Positions 9,603 to 17,625 of a stretch of 64,000 bases of DNA are shown one piece after another. A model generated the notes under the pieces. That model worked only from the letters and a program-made list of their open reading frames with translations. It had not been told where the DNA came from and searched no databases. The first letter of the stretch is position 1. Each line of letters begins with the position of its first letter. Location: the NCBI GenBank assembly GCA_947626525.1, contig CANQSM010000003.1, forward strand, positions 1 to 64,000, read 5' to 3'. Source of the DNA: an uncultured Phocaeicola sp. Lineage in GTDB: Bacteria > Bacteroidota > Bacteroidia > Bacteroidales > Bacteroidaceae. The position numbers and the translations under genes were made by a program.

Positions 9603-10358
9603 ATGAAGATAGCATTGATTGGTTATGGTAAGATGGGTAAGGAGATAGAGCGGATAGCCCTGAGCCGTGGACACGAAATTGTAAGCATTATTGATATCGA
9701 TAATCAGGAAGATTTTCAGTCGGAAGCATTCAAAAGCGCGGAAGTGGCTATTGAATTTACTGCTCCGACAGTGGCTTATCAGAATTGTATAAAAGCTTTT
9801 GCAGGAGGTGTGAAGGTGGTTTCGGGCAGTACAGGCTGGATGGCGGAACATGGTCTGGATATAAAACGAATGTGTGAGGAGGAGGGTAAGACTCTGTTCT
9901 GGTCGTCGAATTTCAGTTTGGGAGTGGCTGTTTTTTCGGCTGTAAACAACTACTTGGCAAAGATTATGAATCAGTTCCCTGTTTACGATGTGGAAATGAC
10001 GGAAACGCATCATGTGCATAAGCTGGATGCGCCGAGTGGCACGGCTATTACATTGGCTGAAGGTATCTTGGCTAACATCGACCGTAAGACTAAGTGGGTA
10101 AAAGGCACTTTACAGGCTCCGGACGGGACTGTTTCGGGAACTGGGCAAGTGGCGGCTGACGAGCTTTGCATTCATTCTGTCCGGCGTGATGAAGTTCCCG
10201 GCATTCATACTGTCCGCTATGATTCGGAAGCGGATAGCATTATTCTTACGCACGATGCGAAAAATCGCAAGGGATTTGCCTTGGGAGCTGTCTTGGCAGC
10301 CGAATATACAGCGCGGCATACCGGCTTCTTAGGTATGAATGATTTGTTTCACTTCTAA
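9603..10358 (+). CDS. dapB: 4-hydroxy-tetrahydrodipicolinate reductase DapB
   Basis: NAD(P)H-dependent reductase of the lysine/meso-diaminopimelate pathway, supplying peptidoglycan precursors. The nucleotide-binding loop GYGKMG is at residues 7-12. The active-site segment ETHHVHKLDAPSGTA (H136, H137, H139, K140) matches the family's HHRHKxDAPSGTA. At 251 residues it is the short form common in Bacteroidetes. The start is ATG 9603, just after the promoter; the track's upstream TTG lies within the -7 box. It is the first gene of dapB-lepB-lepB2-wbqC, with lepB beginning 9 bp after its stop. Confidence 0.97.
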   Translation: MKIALIGYGKMGKEIERIALSRGHEIVSIIDIDNQEDFQSEAFKSAEVAIEFTAPTVAYQNCIKAFAGGVKVVSGSTGWMAEHGLDIKRMCEEEGKTLFWSSNFSLGVAVFSAVNNYLAKIMNQFPVYDVEMTETHHVHKLDAPSGTAITLAEGILANIDRKTKWVKGTLQAPDGTVSGTGQVAADELCIHSVRRDEVPGIHTVRYDSEADSIILTHDAKNRKGFALGAVLAAEYTARHTGFLGMNDLFHF

Positions 10359-10367
10359 AAACGATGT

Positions 10368-11963
10368 ATGATGAAGGATAACCAACCTCGTGTTCTTGGT
10401 GATTGGAATGGGAAAACCGTAACGGTGAAGACTGGAGACTTCGGTTCGGCCATTGGCTATGGCAATGAGTGGGTAACTCTCGCTAAAGAGATGGATCCGC
10501 AGGGGATTTCGTTGGAAGAGGCTGTGCTGCTCATCCGAAATAAACGGAAAAGACAATGGGTAAAGCTGGGGATTGCCATGGTGCTTTATCTATTGTTTCT
10601 GTTGTGGGTGAAAAGCTGGTTGGGGCTGATTGTTATTCCGTTTATCTTTGATGCGTATATTACGAAGAAGATTCCTTGGACTTGGTGGAAGAAACTGGCC
10701 AATCCTACGGCGCATACGGTAATGAGTTGGGTGGATGCCATTGTTTTTGCATTGGTTGCCGTGTATTTTGTGAACATTTATGCGTTTCAGAATTATGCTA
10801 TCCCTTCTTCATCGTTAGAGAAGTCTTTGCTGACAGGTGATTATTTGTTTGTAAGCAAATTGAGTTATGGGCCTCGTATCCCTCAAACGCCGTTGTCTAT
10901 GCCTTTGACTCAGCATACGTTACCGATAGTAGGCGGCAAATCCTACATAGAGTGGCCTAAGTGGAAGTATCGTCGGGTAAAAGGATTGGGCGAAGTGAAA
11001 TTGAATGATATTGTAGTGTTTAATTATCCGTCGGGCGATACGGTCGTGGCGAATCCGGCTTATCAGGCAGCCGATTTCTACGGACTTTGTTATCAGTTGG
11101 CAGAGCAGATGTATCCCAATAAACCGGATATGGACAGCCTGAACCGGGCACAGCAGAAAATGATATTCGATTTCTATTATCATGAGGGACGAAAATACAT
11201 AGCGGAGCATCCGGAAGAGTTTGGAAAGATTATGAGCCGTCCGGTAGACCGCAGGGAAAATTATGTAAAACGCTGTGTAGGTCTGCCCGGGCAGACTTTG
11301 CAGATTAAAGACCGTGTGGTATATCTGGATGGAGTGCCTAATAAGGAACCTGATAATGTGCAATATAGTTATACCGTGAAAACACGCCGCCCTATTCCGG
11401 ACGAATTGCGCCGTGAATTGAATATTACCGATGAGGATGCCTCGGCGCATAATCCTGAAGAGACGCTATATTCCATGCCTCTTACCCAGAAGGCGCACGA
11501 TGGCTTATTGGCGCATAAGGAGCTTGTGGAAAGCATAACAGTGAATGAGTCTTATTCCGACGGGCTGTATCCGTTGAATCTGTATACCGGTTGGACACGT
11601 GATAATTACGGACCGATATGGATTCCGAAAAAAGGAGAAAGTATCCGGTTGACAGAGGATAATTTACCCATATACGAACGCCCGATAGCCGTGTATGAAG
11701 GGAACAAGCTGGAGATGAGAGACGGTAAGATTTATATTAATGGGGAACAGACGGATACCTATACGTTCAAGATGGATTACTATTGGATGATGGGAGATAA
11801 CCGCCATAATTCCGCGGATTCCCGTTATTGGGGGTTTGTACCGGAAGATCATGTGGTGGGCAAGCCCATTGTGGTGTGGCTGTCTCTGGATAAAGACAGA
11901 GGCTGGTTCGATGGGAAGATTCGCTGGAACCGTTTTTTCAAATGGGTAGATGGTATTAAATAA
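10368..11963 (+). CDS. lepB: Signal peptidase I (catalytically intact)
   Basis: Membrane serine protease that removes signal peptides from secreted proteins. At 531 residues it is long, as in other Bacteroidetes. A cytoplasmic N-terminal domain is followed by two hydrophobic stretches (about residues 67-95 and 120-140). The catalytic boxes are complete: IPSSSLEKSLL with nucleophile Ser149, ENYVKRCVGLPGQTL with general base Lys301, and the box E motif MMGDNRHNSADSRYWGFVPEDHVVGK. A large insertion of unknown role separates the Ser and Lys boxes. It is directly followed by a paralogue whose catalytic residues are gone. Confidence 0.96.
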   Translation: MMKDNQPRVLGDWNGKTVTVKTGDFGSAIGYGNEWVTLAKEMDPQGISLEEAVLLIRNKRKRQWVKLGIAMVLYLLFLLWVKSWLGLIVIPFIFDAYITKKIPWTWWKKLANPTAHTVMSWVDAIVFALVAVYFVNIYAFQNYAIPSSSLEKSLLTGDYLFVSKLSYGPRIPQTPLSMPLTQHTLPIVGGKSYIEWPKWKYRRVKGLGEVKLNDIVVFNYPSGDTVVANPAYQAADFYGLCYQLAEQMYPNKPDMDSLNRAQQKMIFDFYYHEGRKYIAEHPEEFGKIMSRPVDRRENYVKRCVGLPGQTLQIKDRVVYLDGVPNKEPDNVQYSYTVKTRRPIPDELRRELNITDEDASAHNPEETLYSMPLTQKAHDGLLAHKELVESITVNESYSDGLYPLNLYTGWTRDNYGPIWIPKKGESIRLTEDNLPIYERPIAVYEGNKLEMRDGKIYINGEQTDTYTFKMDYYWMMGDNRHNSADSRYWGFVPEDHVVGKPIVVWLSLDKDRGWFDGKIRWNRFFKWVDGIK

Positions 11964-11993
11964 AGCCTGTCGGCGGTTTCACCGGAAGCAGGC

Positions 11994-12935
11994 ATGAAGG
12001 TTGGAATCATGCGTTCATTATTCAAGTCGTTACTTATTGCTGTGGCATTGGTGCTGTTGGTAAAACTGATGGCATTTACCTCTTGTACGATCCCTTCTGC
12101 AGGCATGGAGAATACATTGTATCAAGGCGACCGGGTGATTGTGAATAAGTGGAGTTATGGTTTCCGGGTACCTTTTGTTTCGCTTTTCGGATTACATCGT
12201 TGGGGCGATTCTCCTGTGGAAAAAGGTGACATTGTTTTATTCAACAACCCGTTGCCTCGTTCTCTAAACGAAGCCGTCGACCGGCGTGAAATATTTATCA
12301 ACCGTTGTGTCGGGTTGCCGGGGGATACCCTGATGATGAACGGGGAATTGATTCAGACAGAAGACGAAGTGTTGAGTCCTGACAGGAAGTGGATTTACGC
12401 TTATCCCGGAGAGTCCGAGGATAAGGTGGTGAAAGCGATGGAGAAAAACGGCATATCCGGCAATGAACTGGTTGGATATGATGCCGGTAACTATTTGCGT
12501 AGTTTCAGTCATTATGAGATGTATTTGTTGAAACAGGAATTGGGGAGAAAGGTTCCATTTCATTGTACACAGACCGGTGCGGCCGAAGGGGTGCATCCGT
12601 TTGTCATCCCGGCTAAAGGACTTTCTGTCAGGGTATATCCATGGAATGCCAAACTGTTGCGTAATACGATTGTCCAGCACGAGGGGCGCAGGGCGGAGGT
12701 CAAAGGAGATACACTTTGGATAGACGGCCATGTGGTGACCAGCTATACTTTTACAAAAGATTATTATTGGATGGCCTCCAATAATTCCATGAGTTTATGT
12801 GATTCCCGTTTATTCGGTTTTGTTCCTAAAGATCATGTGATAGGAAAGGCTGTGTGGGTATGGTTCTCGAAAGATCCGGAGAGGGGACTTCTGGAGGGAT
12901 ACCGCTTCGGCCGCTTTTTTCGTGAAGTCCGTTAA
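11994..12935 (+). CDS. Signal peptidase I paralogue lacking the catalytic Ser and Lys (pseudoenzyme)
   Basis: S26-family fold, 313 residues, one N-terminal membrane segment (LFKSLLIAVALVLLVKLMAF). Each box aligns with LepB upstream, but the chemistry is lost. Box B reads IPSAGMENTL, with Gly37 (codon GGC) where the nucleophile Ser should be. Box D reads REIFINRCVGLPGDTL, with Asn103 (AAC) where the general-base Lys should be. Box E reads MASNNSMSLCDSRLFGFVPKDHVIGK, so GDNR has become SNNS. The frame is open and otherwise well conserved, so this is not ordinary decay. Staphylococcus SpsA beside SpsB is a known parallel. ATG 11994 is used; ATG 12009 is also possible. Confidence 0.85.
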   Translation: MKVGIMRSLFKSLLIAVALVLLVKLMAFTSCTIPSAGMENTLYQGDRVIVNKWSYGFRVPFVSLFGLHRWGDSPVEKGDIVLFNNPLPRSLNEAVDRREIFINRCVGLPGDTLMMNGELIQTEDEVLSPDRKWIYAYPGESEDKVVKAMEKNGISGNELVGYDAGNYLRSFSHYEMYLLKQELGRKVPFHCTQTGAAEGVHPFVIPAKGLSVRVYPWNAKLLRNTIVQHEGRRAEVKGDTLWIDGHVVTSYTFTKDYYWMASNNSMSLCDSRLFGFVPKDHVIGKAVWVWFSKDPERGLLEGYRFGRFFREVR

Positions 12936-13035
12936 GGAATGAGGAACAGAGGGAGATGTACGCAAAGGGACATTCGCATACGTATCAGGAAAATAGAAGA
13001 AACGGCCGATTTTCGAAATCTCCATGTAAATCTGT

Positions 13036-13680
13036 ATGGAAAGAAAGATGAATGTATATTTAAGTTCTGCCTATTTGGCTCCTGTCCAGTACTATGCCAA
13101 GCTGTATGCTTGTGAAAAGGCTTTTGTCGAACGGTACGACCACTACATGAAACAAACGTACCGTAACCGCTGCGTCATTGCTGCGGCCGATGGCCCACTG
13201 ACGCTCTCTGTCCCGACAGAAAAGCCGGATACCTTGAAATGCCTTATGAAAGATGTCCGCATTTCCGACCACGGCAATTGGAGGCATTTGCATTGGATTG
13301 CTTTGGAATCCGCCTATCGCAATAGTCCTTTTTTCGAGTACTATCAAGATGACTTTCGTCCTTTCTATGAAAAGAAATATACCTATTTATATGATTTCAA
13401 CGAAGAGCTTTGCACATTGATATGTCGTTTGATGGATATGCGACCTTGTGTGGAACGTACCTGCGACTATCTGTCTGCGGAAGACGGACAGGCAGAAGAC
13501 TTTCGTGATCGCATCCATCCGAAACGGAATTGGCGGGAAGATGACCGCTTCACGGCCGTTCCCTATTATCAGGTGTTCGAGGAGCGGCATGGCTTTCTGC
13601 CTAATCTAAGTGTGGTGGATTTATTGTTCAACATGGGACCGGAGAGCCTGTTGGTACTGCGCGACTGCTGCCGTGGGTAA
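13036..13680 (+). CDS. WbqC-like family protein
   Basis: The 214 residues match the WbqC-like family, which is linked to polysaccharide biosynthesis loci in other bacteria but has no firmly known reaction. Recognisable features are the opening YLSSAYLAPVQYYAKLYACEKAFVERYDHYMKQTYRNRC, the segment LSVPTEKPDTLKCLMKDVRISDHGNWRHLHWIALESAYRNSPFFEYYQDDF, and the C-terminal LPNLSVVDLLFNMGPES. There is no signal peptide. It follows the two LepB genes on the same strand and is probably read with them. The second ATG at 13048 is an equally good start, since a purine-rich stretch precedes it. Confidence 0.85.
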   Translation: MERKMNVYLSSAYLAPVQYYAKLYACEKAFVERYDHYMKQTYRNRCVIAAADGPLTLSVPTEKPDTLKCLMKDVRISDHGNWRHLHWIALESAYRNSPFFEYYQDDFRPFYEKKYTYLYDFNEELCTLICRLMDMRPCVERTCDYLSAEDGQAEDFRDRIHPKRNWREDDRFTAVPYYQVFEERHGFLPNLSVVDLLFNMGPESLLVLRDCCRG

Positions 13681-13764
13681 AAAAGTGAGGCAAGGCTCGT
13701 TCCTCTTCAAGGGAAAAAATGTATATTCGCCACATCAAGTATTATCATTAAAACAGAATAGAAT

Positions 13765-14577
13765 ATGAATGAGTTGTTCAGTGTAAAAAGCAAAGTGGTA
13801 GTCATTACCGGCGGAACAGGCGTTTTGGGTAAGGCTATCGCCGTGTATTTGGCTAAAGAAGGAGCTAAGGTAGTCATTTTAGGCCGACGCGCGGAAGCGG
13901 GTAATGCCATCGTCGAAGAGATAAGGAAGGAGGGTGGAGAAGCGATGTTCCTTGCCACCAATGTATTGGATCAGGCTGTGATAGAGCGGAACCTGAAAGA
14001 CATCATGGCCGCTTACGGACGTGTGGATGCCTTGCTGAATGCGGCAGGAGGCAATATGCCGGGTGCCACCATCTCTCCCACAGGTACGATTTTTGATTTG
14101 AAACCTGAAGACTTCCAGACCGTATTGAACCTGAACCTGACAGGCACAGTCATTCCCACTCAGGTATTCCTTAAACCGATGGTAGAGCAGAAGGCTGGTT
14201 GCATTGTCAATTTCTCTTCCATGGCGGCTTTCCGTCCTTTGACACGTGTATTGGGGTATGCCGCAGCCAAGGCCGGCATTTCCAACTATACGGCTTACAT
14301 GGCTACCGAGGTGGCAAGCAAGTTTGGCGAGGGAATCCGTGTGAATGCTATTGCGCCGGGCTTTTTCCTGACCGAGCAGAACCGTACGTTGCTGACCAAT
14401 CCGGATGGGAGTTATACACAGCGCGGCAATGATGTCATTCGTCAGACTCCGTTCAAACGTTTCGGTACTCCCGAAGAACTTTGCGGCACCATTCAGTATC
14501 TTATCAGCGATGCTTCCAAGTTTGTGACGGGCACGGTGGCTGTAGTGGATGGCGGATTCAACGTGTTTGCTATGTAA
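13765..14577 (+). CDS. SDR-family oxidoreductase, D-mannonate oxidoreductase (fructuronate reductase)-like
   Basis: Classical short-chain dehydrogenase of 270 residues. It has the cofactor motif TGGTGVLGKA (about residues 15-24), LLNAAGGNMPGA, and the catalytic Ser in VNFSSMAAF with YAAAK. It ends in the usual FVTGTVAVVDGGFNVFAM. The closest family I recognise is the SDR-type D-mannonate oxidoreductase (UxuB/YjmF group), which interconverts fructuronate and mannonate in hexuronate catabolism. No uxuA or uxaC lies beside it here, so the substrate remains inference. That role would fit galacturonate from the pectate-lyase locus, but nothing links the two physically. Confidence 0.8.
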   Translation: MNELFSVKSKVVVITGGTGVLGKAIAVYLAKEGAKVVILGRRAEAGNAIVEEIRKEGGEAMFLATNVLDQAVIERNLKDIMAAYGRVDALLNAAGGNMPGATISPTGTIFDLKPEDFQTVLNLNLTGTVIPTQVFLKPMVEQKAGCIVNFSSMAAFRPLTRVLGYAAAKAGISNYTAYMATEVASKFGEGIRVNAIAPGFFLTEQNRTLLTNPDGSYTQRGNDVIRQTPFKRFGTPEELCGTIQYLISDASKFVTGTVAVVDGGFNVFAM

Positions 14578-14686
14578 GTTCGTCTCATTCTCTTATGTTC
14601 CGGTTTGTGTCACGCTGTCGGCACAAGGCCGTGCATGGTGCACGAAATTCCTCTTCTCTTACAACGTGATTCTGCATGAAAACTTA

Positions 14687-14694
14687 TAACTTTG
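14687..14694 (+). promoter_or_regulatory. -7 box of the M16 protease gene (TAACTTTG)
   Basis: TAACTTTGCA fits the consensus and lies 19 bp before the ATG at 14714, in the 136-bp gap after the SDR gene. Confidence 0.65.
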
Positions 14695-14713
14695 CAGGAT
14701 TAAAAGAAAGAAA

Positions 14714-15937
14714 ATGATACAATATAACACCCATACACTTTCTAACGGATTGCGTATTATTCATGCGCCGTCGCCTACGCAAGTCACTTATTGCGGTTAT
14801 GCCATTGACGCTGGCACACGCGATGAGGCGGAGAATGAACAGGGACTGGCCCATTTTGTGGAACATCTCATTTTCAAGGGTACACAAAAGCGCCGTGCAT
14901 GGCATATTTTGAACCGGATGGAACATGTGGGCGGTGATTTGAATGCTTATACTAATAAGGAGGAAACTATTATCTATTCTACGTTTCTTGCCGAACATTT
15001 CGGACGGGCCTTGGATTTGATGACGGATATTGTCTTTCACAGCACTTTCCCTCCTCACGAGATAGAGAAAGAGGTGGAGGTGATTCTCGATGAGATCCAG
15101 AGTTATGAAGACACGCCTTCGGAACTGATATTTGATGAATTCGAAGAGATTGTCTTCAAGAACCATCCGTTGGGGCGTAATATATTGGGCGATCCGGTCC
15201 GGTTGAAGAGTTTCCGTACGGAAGATGCGCTACGGTGGGTTCGGAAGTTTTATCGTCCGGCAAACATGGTATTCTTTGTACAAGGGAATATTCCTTTTGC
15301 GAAGGTGGTTCGTATGGTGGAGACCGCCACATCGGATATGCCGTTTATGCTAACGGAAAGACAGCGCTTTTCGCTTCCTGCCTACGAACCTTGCCGCATA
15401 GTGCGTCACAAGGATACCCATCAGGCACATGTCATGCTGGGCACACGCAGCTATCCTGCTTTCGATGAGCGCCGTACAGGGCTCTACCTGCTCAACAATC
15501 TGCTTGGCGGACCGGGGATGAACAGCCGGCTGAACGTGTCGTTGCGCGAGCGGAAAGGATTGGTCTATACGGTAGAGAGCAATTTGGTGTCCTATACGGA
15601 TACCGGTACGTTCAGCATTTACTTCGGATGCGATCCGAAAGACGTGAATACATGCGTGCGACTGGTGCGGAAGGAGTTGCAGCGGTTGTGCGACCAGCCG
15701 CTTTCGGATACGCAGTTGAAAGCAGCTCAAAAACAGATTATCGGGCAGATAGCCGTGGCTTCCGACAACTTTGAGAATTTGGCGTTGGATATGGGGAAAA
15801 CGTTTCTTCATTATGACAAATATGAAAGTCAGGAAGCTGTGTTTCAGCGTATCGGGATGTTGAGGCCCGGACCTTTGCAACAGATCGCACAGGAGATGTT
15901 TGCTGGAGAGCAGTTGACTACTTTGCTGTTTGAATGA
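14714..15937 (+). CDS. M16-family zinc metallopeptidase (pitrilysin/processing-peptidase type)
   Basis: Soluble zinc protease of 407 residues. The inverted zinc motif HFVEH lies at residues 47-51, and the third ligand is expected in the EKEVEVILDEIQSYEDTPSE helix downstream. The C-terminal half has the second M16 domain with LLNNLLGGPGMNSRLNVSLRERKGLVYTVES, including the conserved R and Y of the substrate pocket. No signal peptide is seen, so it probably acts in the cytoplasm. The substrates are unknown. It has its own promoter, and its stop is 19 bp from the likely start of the LOG-family gene. Confidence 0.93.
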   Translation: MIQYNTHTLSNGLRIIHAPSPTQVTYCGYAIDAGTRDEAENEQGLAHFVEHLIFKGTQKRRAWHILNRMEHVGGDLNAYTNKEETIIYSTFLAEHFGRALDLMTDIVFHSTFPPHEIEKEVEVILDEIQSYEDTPSELIFDEFEEIVFKNHPLGRNILGDPVRLKSFRTEDALRWVRKFYRPANMVFFVQGNIPFAKVVRMVETATSDMPFMLTERQRFSLPAYEPCRIVRHKDTHQAHVMLGTRSYPAFDERRTGLYLLNNLLGGPGMNSRLNVSLRERKGLVYTVESNLVSYTDTGTFSIYFGCDPKDVNTCVRLVRKELQRLCDQPLSDTQLKAAQKQIIGQIAVASDNFENLALDMGKTFLHYDKYESQEAVFQRIGMLRPGPLQQIAQEMFAGEQLTTLLFE

Positions 15938-15956
15938 ATATAGTTTGAAAAAGGAG

Positions 15957-16490
15957 ATGGAAAAGATTGGCATATTTTGTTCTGCTTCGAATAAGATAGA
16001 CGCTGTCTACTTCGAGAAAGCACGTGAGTTGGGCACTTGGCTGGGCCGACAAGGTAAGACATTGGTATATGGCGGTTCCAATCAGGGACTGATGGAGTGC
16101 CTGGCGAAGGCTGTAAAGGAACAGGGTGGCCGTGTGTTTGGGGTGGTTCCCACCAAACTGGAGGAGAAAGGCCGGGTAAGCAAATGGGTGGACGTTGTAT
16201 TTCATACCTGTAATTTGAGTGACCGCAAGGATACGATGGTGGACGAGTCGGATGTGTTGGTGGCCTTGCCCGGAGGAGTGGGAACACTGGACGAGATATT
16301 TCATGTAATGGCTGCCGCTTCCATCGGCTATCATTCGAAGAAAGTAATATTCTATAATATAAACGGGTATTATGACGCATTGCTTTCCATACTTGACGGA
16401 CTGGAAGCCGCTCATTTCGCTCGTTGTCCTATGAGGCATTATATGGTGGCTTCCACTTTCGAGGAGTTGGTTGCCCTGTTGGACAGCTAA
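15957..16490 (+). CDS. LOG-family protein (TIGR00730 type)
   Basis: Rossmann-fold protein of 178 residues with the family signature PGGVGTLDEIF and an upstream R-K pair (LSDRKDTMV). In plants and some bacteria LOG proteins remove ribose 5-phosphate from nucleotide monophosphates. The bacterial role is usually unknown, so a nucleotide phosphoribohydrolase is likely but not certain. The track begins at TTG 15930, overlapping the protease stop. ATG 15957 (MEKIGIFCSASNK) starts at the first conserved strand and is preferred. Confidence 0.88.
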   Translation: MEKIGIFCSASNKIDAVYFEKARELGTWLGRQGKTLVYGGSNQGLMECLAKAVKEQGGRVFGVVPTKLEEKGRVSKWVDVVFHTCNLSDRKDTMVDESDVLVALPGGVGTLDEIFHVMAAASIGYHSKKVIFYNINGYYDALLSILDGLEAAHFARCPMRHYMVASTFEELVALLDS

Positions 16491-16574
16491 AATCGGGTTG
16501 GGGGGCTCCATGCGATGGAGGCGGAGCCGATATGAAGAAATTTTTAGTATCACGGAATTTAAATAGAAGGATGT

Positions 16575-17501
16575 ATGGCACGTAAGGTAATAGGTATTGG
16601 CGAAACGATACTGGATGTATTGTTTAAGGGCAATCAGCCCACTGCGGCTGTTCCCGGCGGTTCGGTATTTAATGGAATCATCTCTTTGGGCCGGATGGGA
16701 GTGAATGTTGACTTCATCAGTGAAACGGGGAATGACCGGGTGGGAGAAACCATTCTCCGTTTTATGCGTGACAATGGGGTAAATACCAGTCATGTGAATG
16801 TGTTTCCGGAAGGAAAGTCACCCATATCGCTCGCTTTCCTTGATGAACGGAACGATGCGGATTATATCTTCTATAAAGACTATCCCTCGCAGCGGTTGGA
16901 TGTGGAATTTCCCGAAATCAACCGTGGTGATATTGTCATGTTCGGCTCTTATTTTGCTCTGAATCCGGTGTTGCGCGGTAAAGTGACGGAGTTTCTCGAG
17001 TATGCGAAGGGACAGGAGGCTTTGCTCTATTATGATGTCAATTTCCGTAGTACTCACCGTCATGATGCCATTAAATTGACATCTACTATCATCGAGAATT
17101 TGGAATATGCGGATATCGTCCGTGGTTCGGTGGATGATTTTCGTAATTTGTACGGTTACGAGGAGATAGAAAAGATTTATAAGGGGAAGATTGCCTTTTA
17201 CTGTCCGCATTTCATCTGTACGCATGGAGGTGAACAAGTTTCCCTGCGTAGTGGAGCGCTGAGCAAGGAATATGCGGTGCCTGCTATAGAAGCTGTAAGT
17301 ACAGTAGGCGCAGGCGATAATTTCAATGCCGGGATCGTGTTTGGGTTGCTGAAATACCGTATTCGTCGCGATGACCTTTCGGAACTTTCGGAGTCCGATT
17401 GGGACAACCTGTTGCGTTGCGGAATTGATTTTGCCTCGGAAGCCTGTCGGCATATCGGGAATTCTGTTTCCAAAGAGTTCGCGGCGGCATACGGGCGTTA
17501 A
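16575..17501 (+). CDS. PfkB-family carbohydrate kinase (fructokinase-like)
   Basis: Ribokinase-type sugar kinase of 308 residues. The N-terminal GETILDVLFKGNQPTAAVPGGSVFNGIISLGRMGVNVDFISETGND is the usual substrate-side motif. The C-terminal STVGAGDNFNAGI carries the anion hole and catalytic base Asp248. The sugar specificity cannot be read from sequence; fructose is the usual automatic call. The 84-bp gap after the LOG gene holds two overlapping potential hairpins (GGCTCC...GGAGCC and CTCCAT...ATGGAG, 16504-16528) without a T tract, which could affect read-through. Confidence 0.9.
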   Translation: MARKVIGIGETILDVLFKGNQPTAAVPGGSVFNGIISLGRMGVNVDFISETGNDRVGETILRFMRDNGVNTSHVNVFPEGKSPISLAFLDERNDADYIFYKDYPSQRLDVEFPEINRGDIVMFGSYFALNPVLRGKVTEFLEYAKGQEALLYYDVNFRSTHRHDAIKLTSTIIENLEYADIVRGSVDDFRNLYGYEEIEKIYKGKIAFYCPHFICTHGGEQVSLRSGALSKEYAVPAIEAVSTVGAGDNFNAGIVFGLLKYRIRRDDLSELSESDWDNLLRCGIDFASEACRHIGNSVSKEFAAAYGR

Positions 17502-17595
17502 GAAAATATCGGTTTTTGCAGAGTACATGGGAAGAAATGGATGGTGAAACTCAGAAAAGTATGCCATGCCTGTATGGTTATCAAATATTTATACG

Positions 17596-17603
17596 TATCT
17601 TTG
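17596..17603 (+). promoter_or_regulatory. -7 box of the DEAD-box helicase gene (TATCTTTG)
   Basis: TATCTTTGCG matches the consensus, 22 bp before the ATG at 17626. Confidence 0.7.
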
Positions 17604-17625
17604 CGCCCGAATTAATATAGATTGA

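Noticed and set aside
16504-16528. Overlapping hairpins before the PfkB kinase as a terminator or riboswitch
   Set aside because: No T tract follows and no known aptamer motif is visible; it is mentioned only in the kinase entry.
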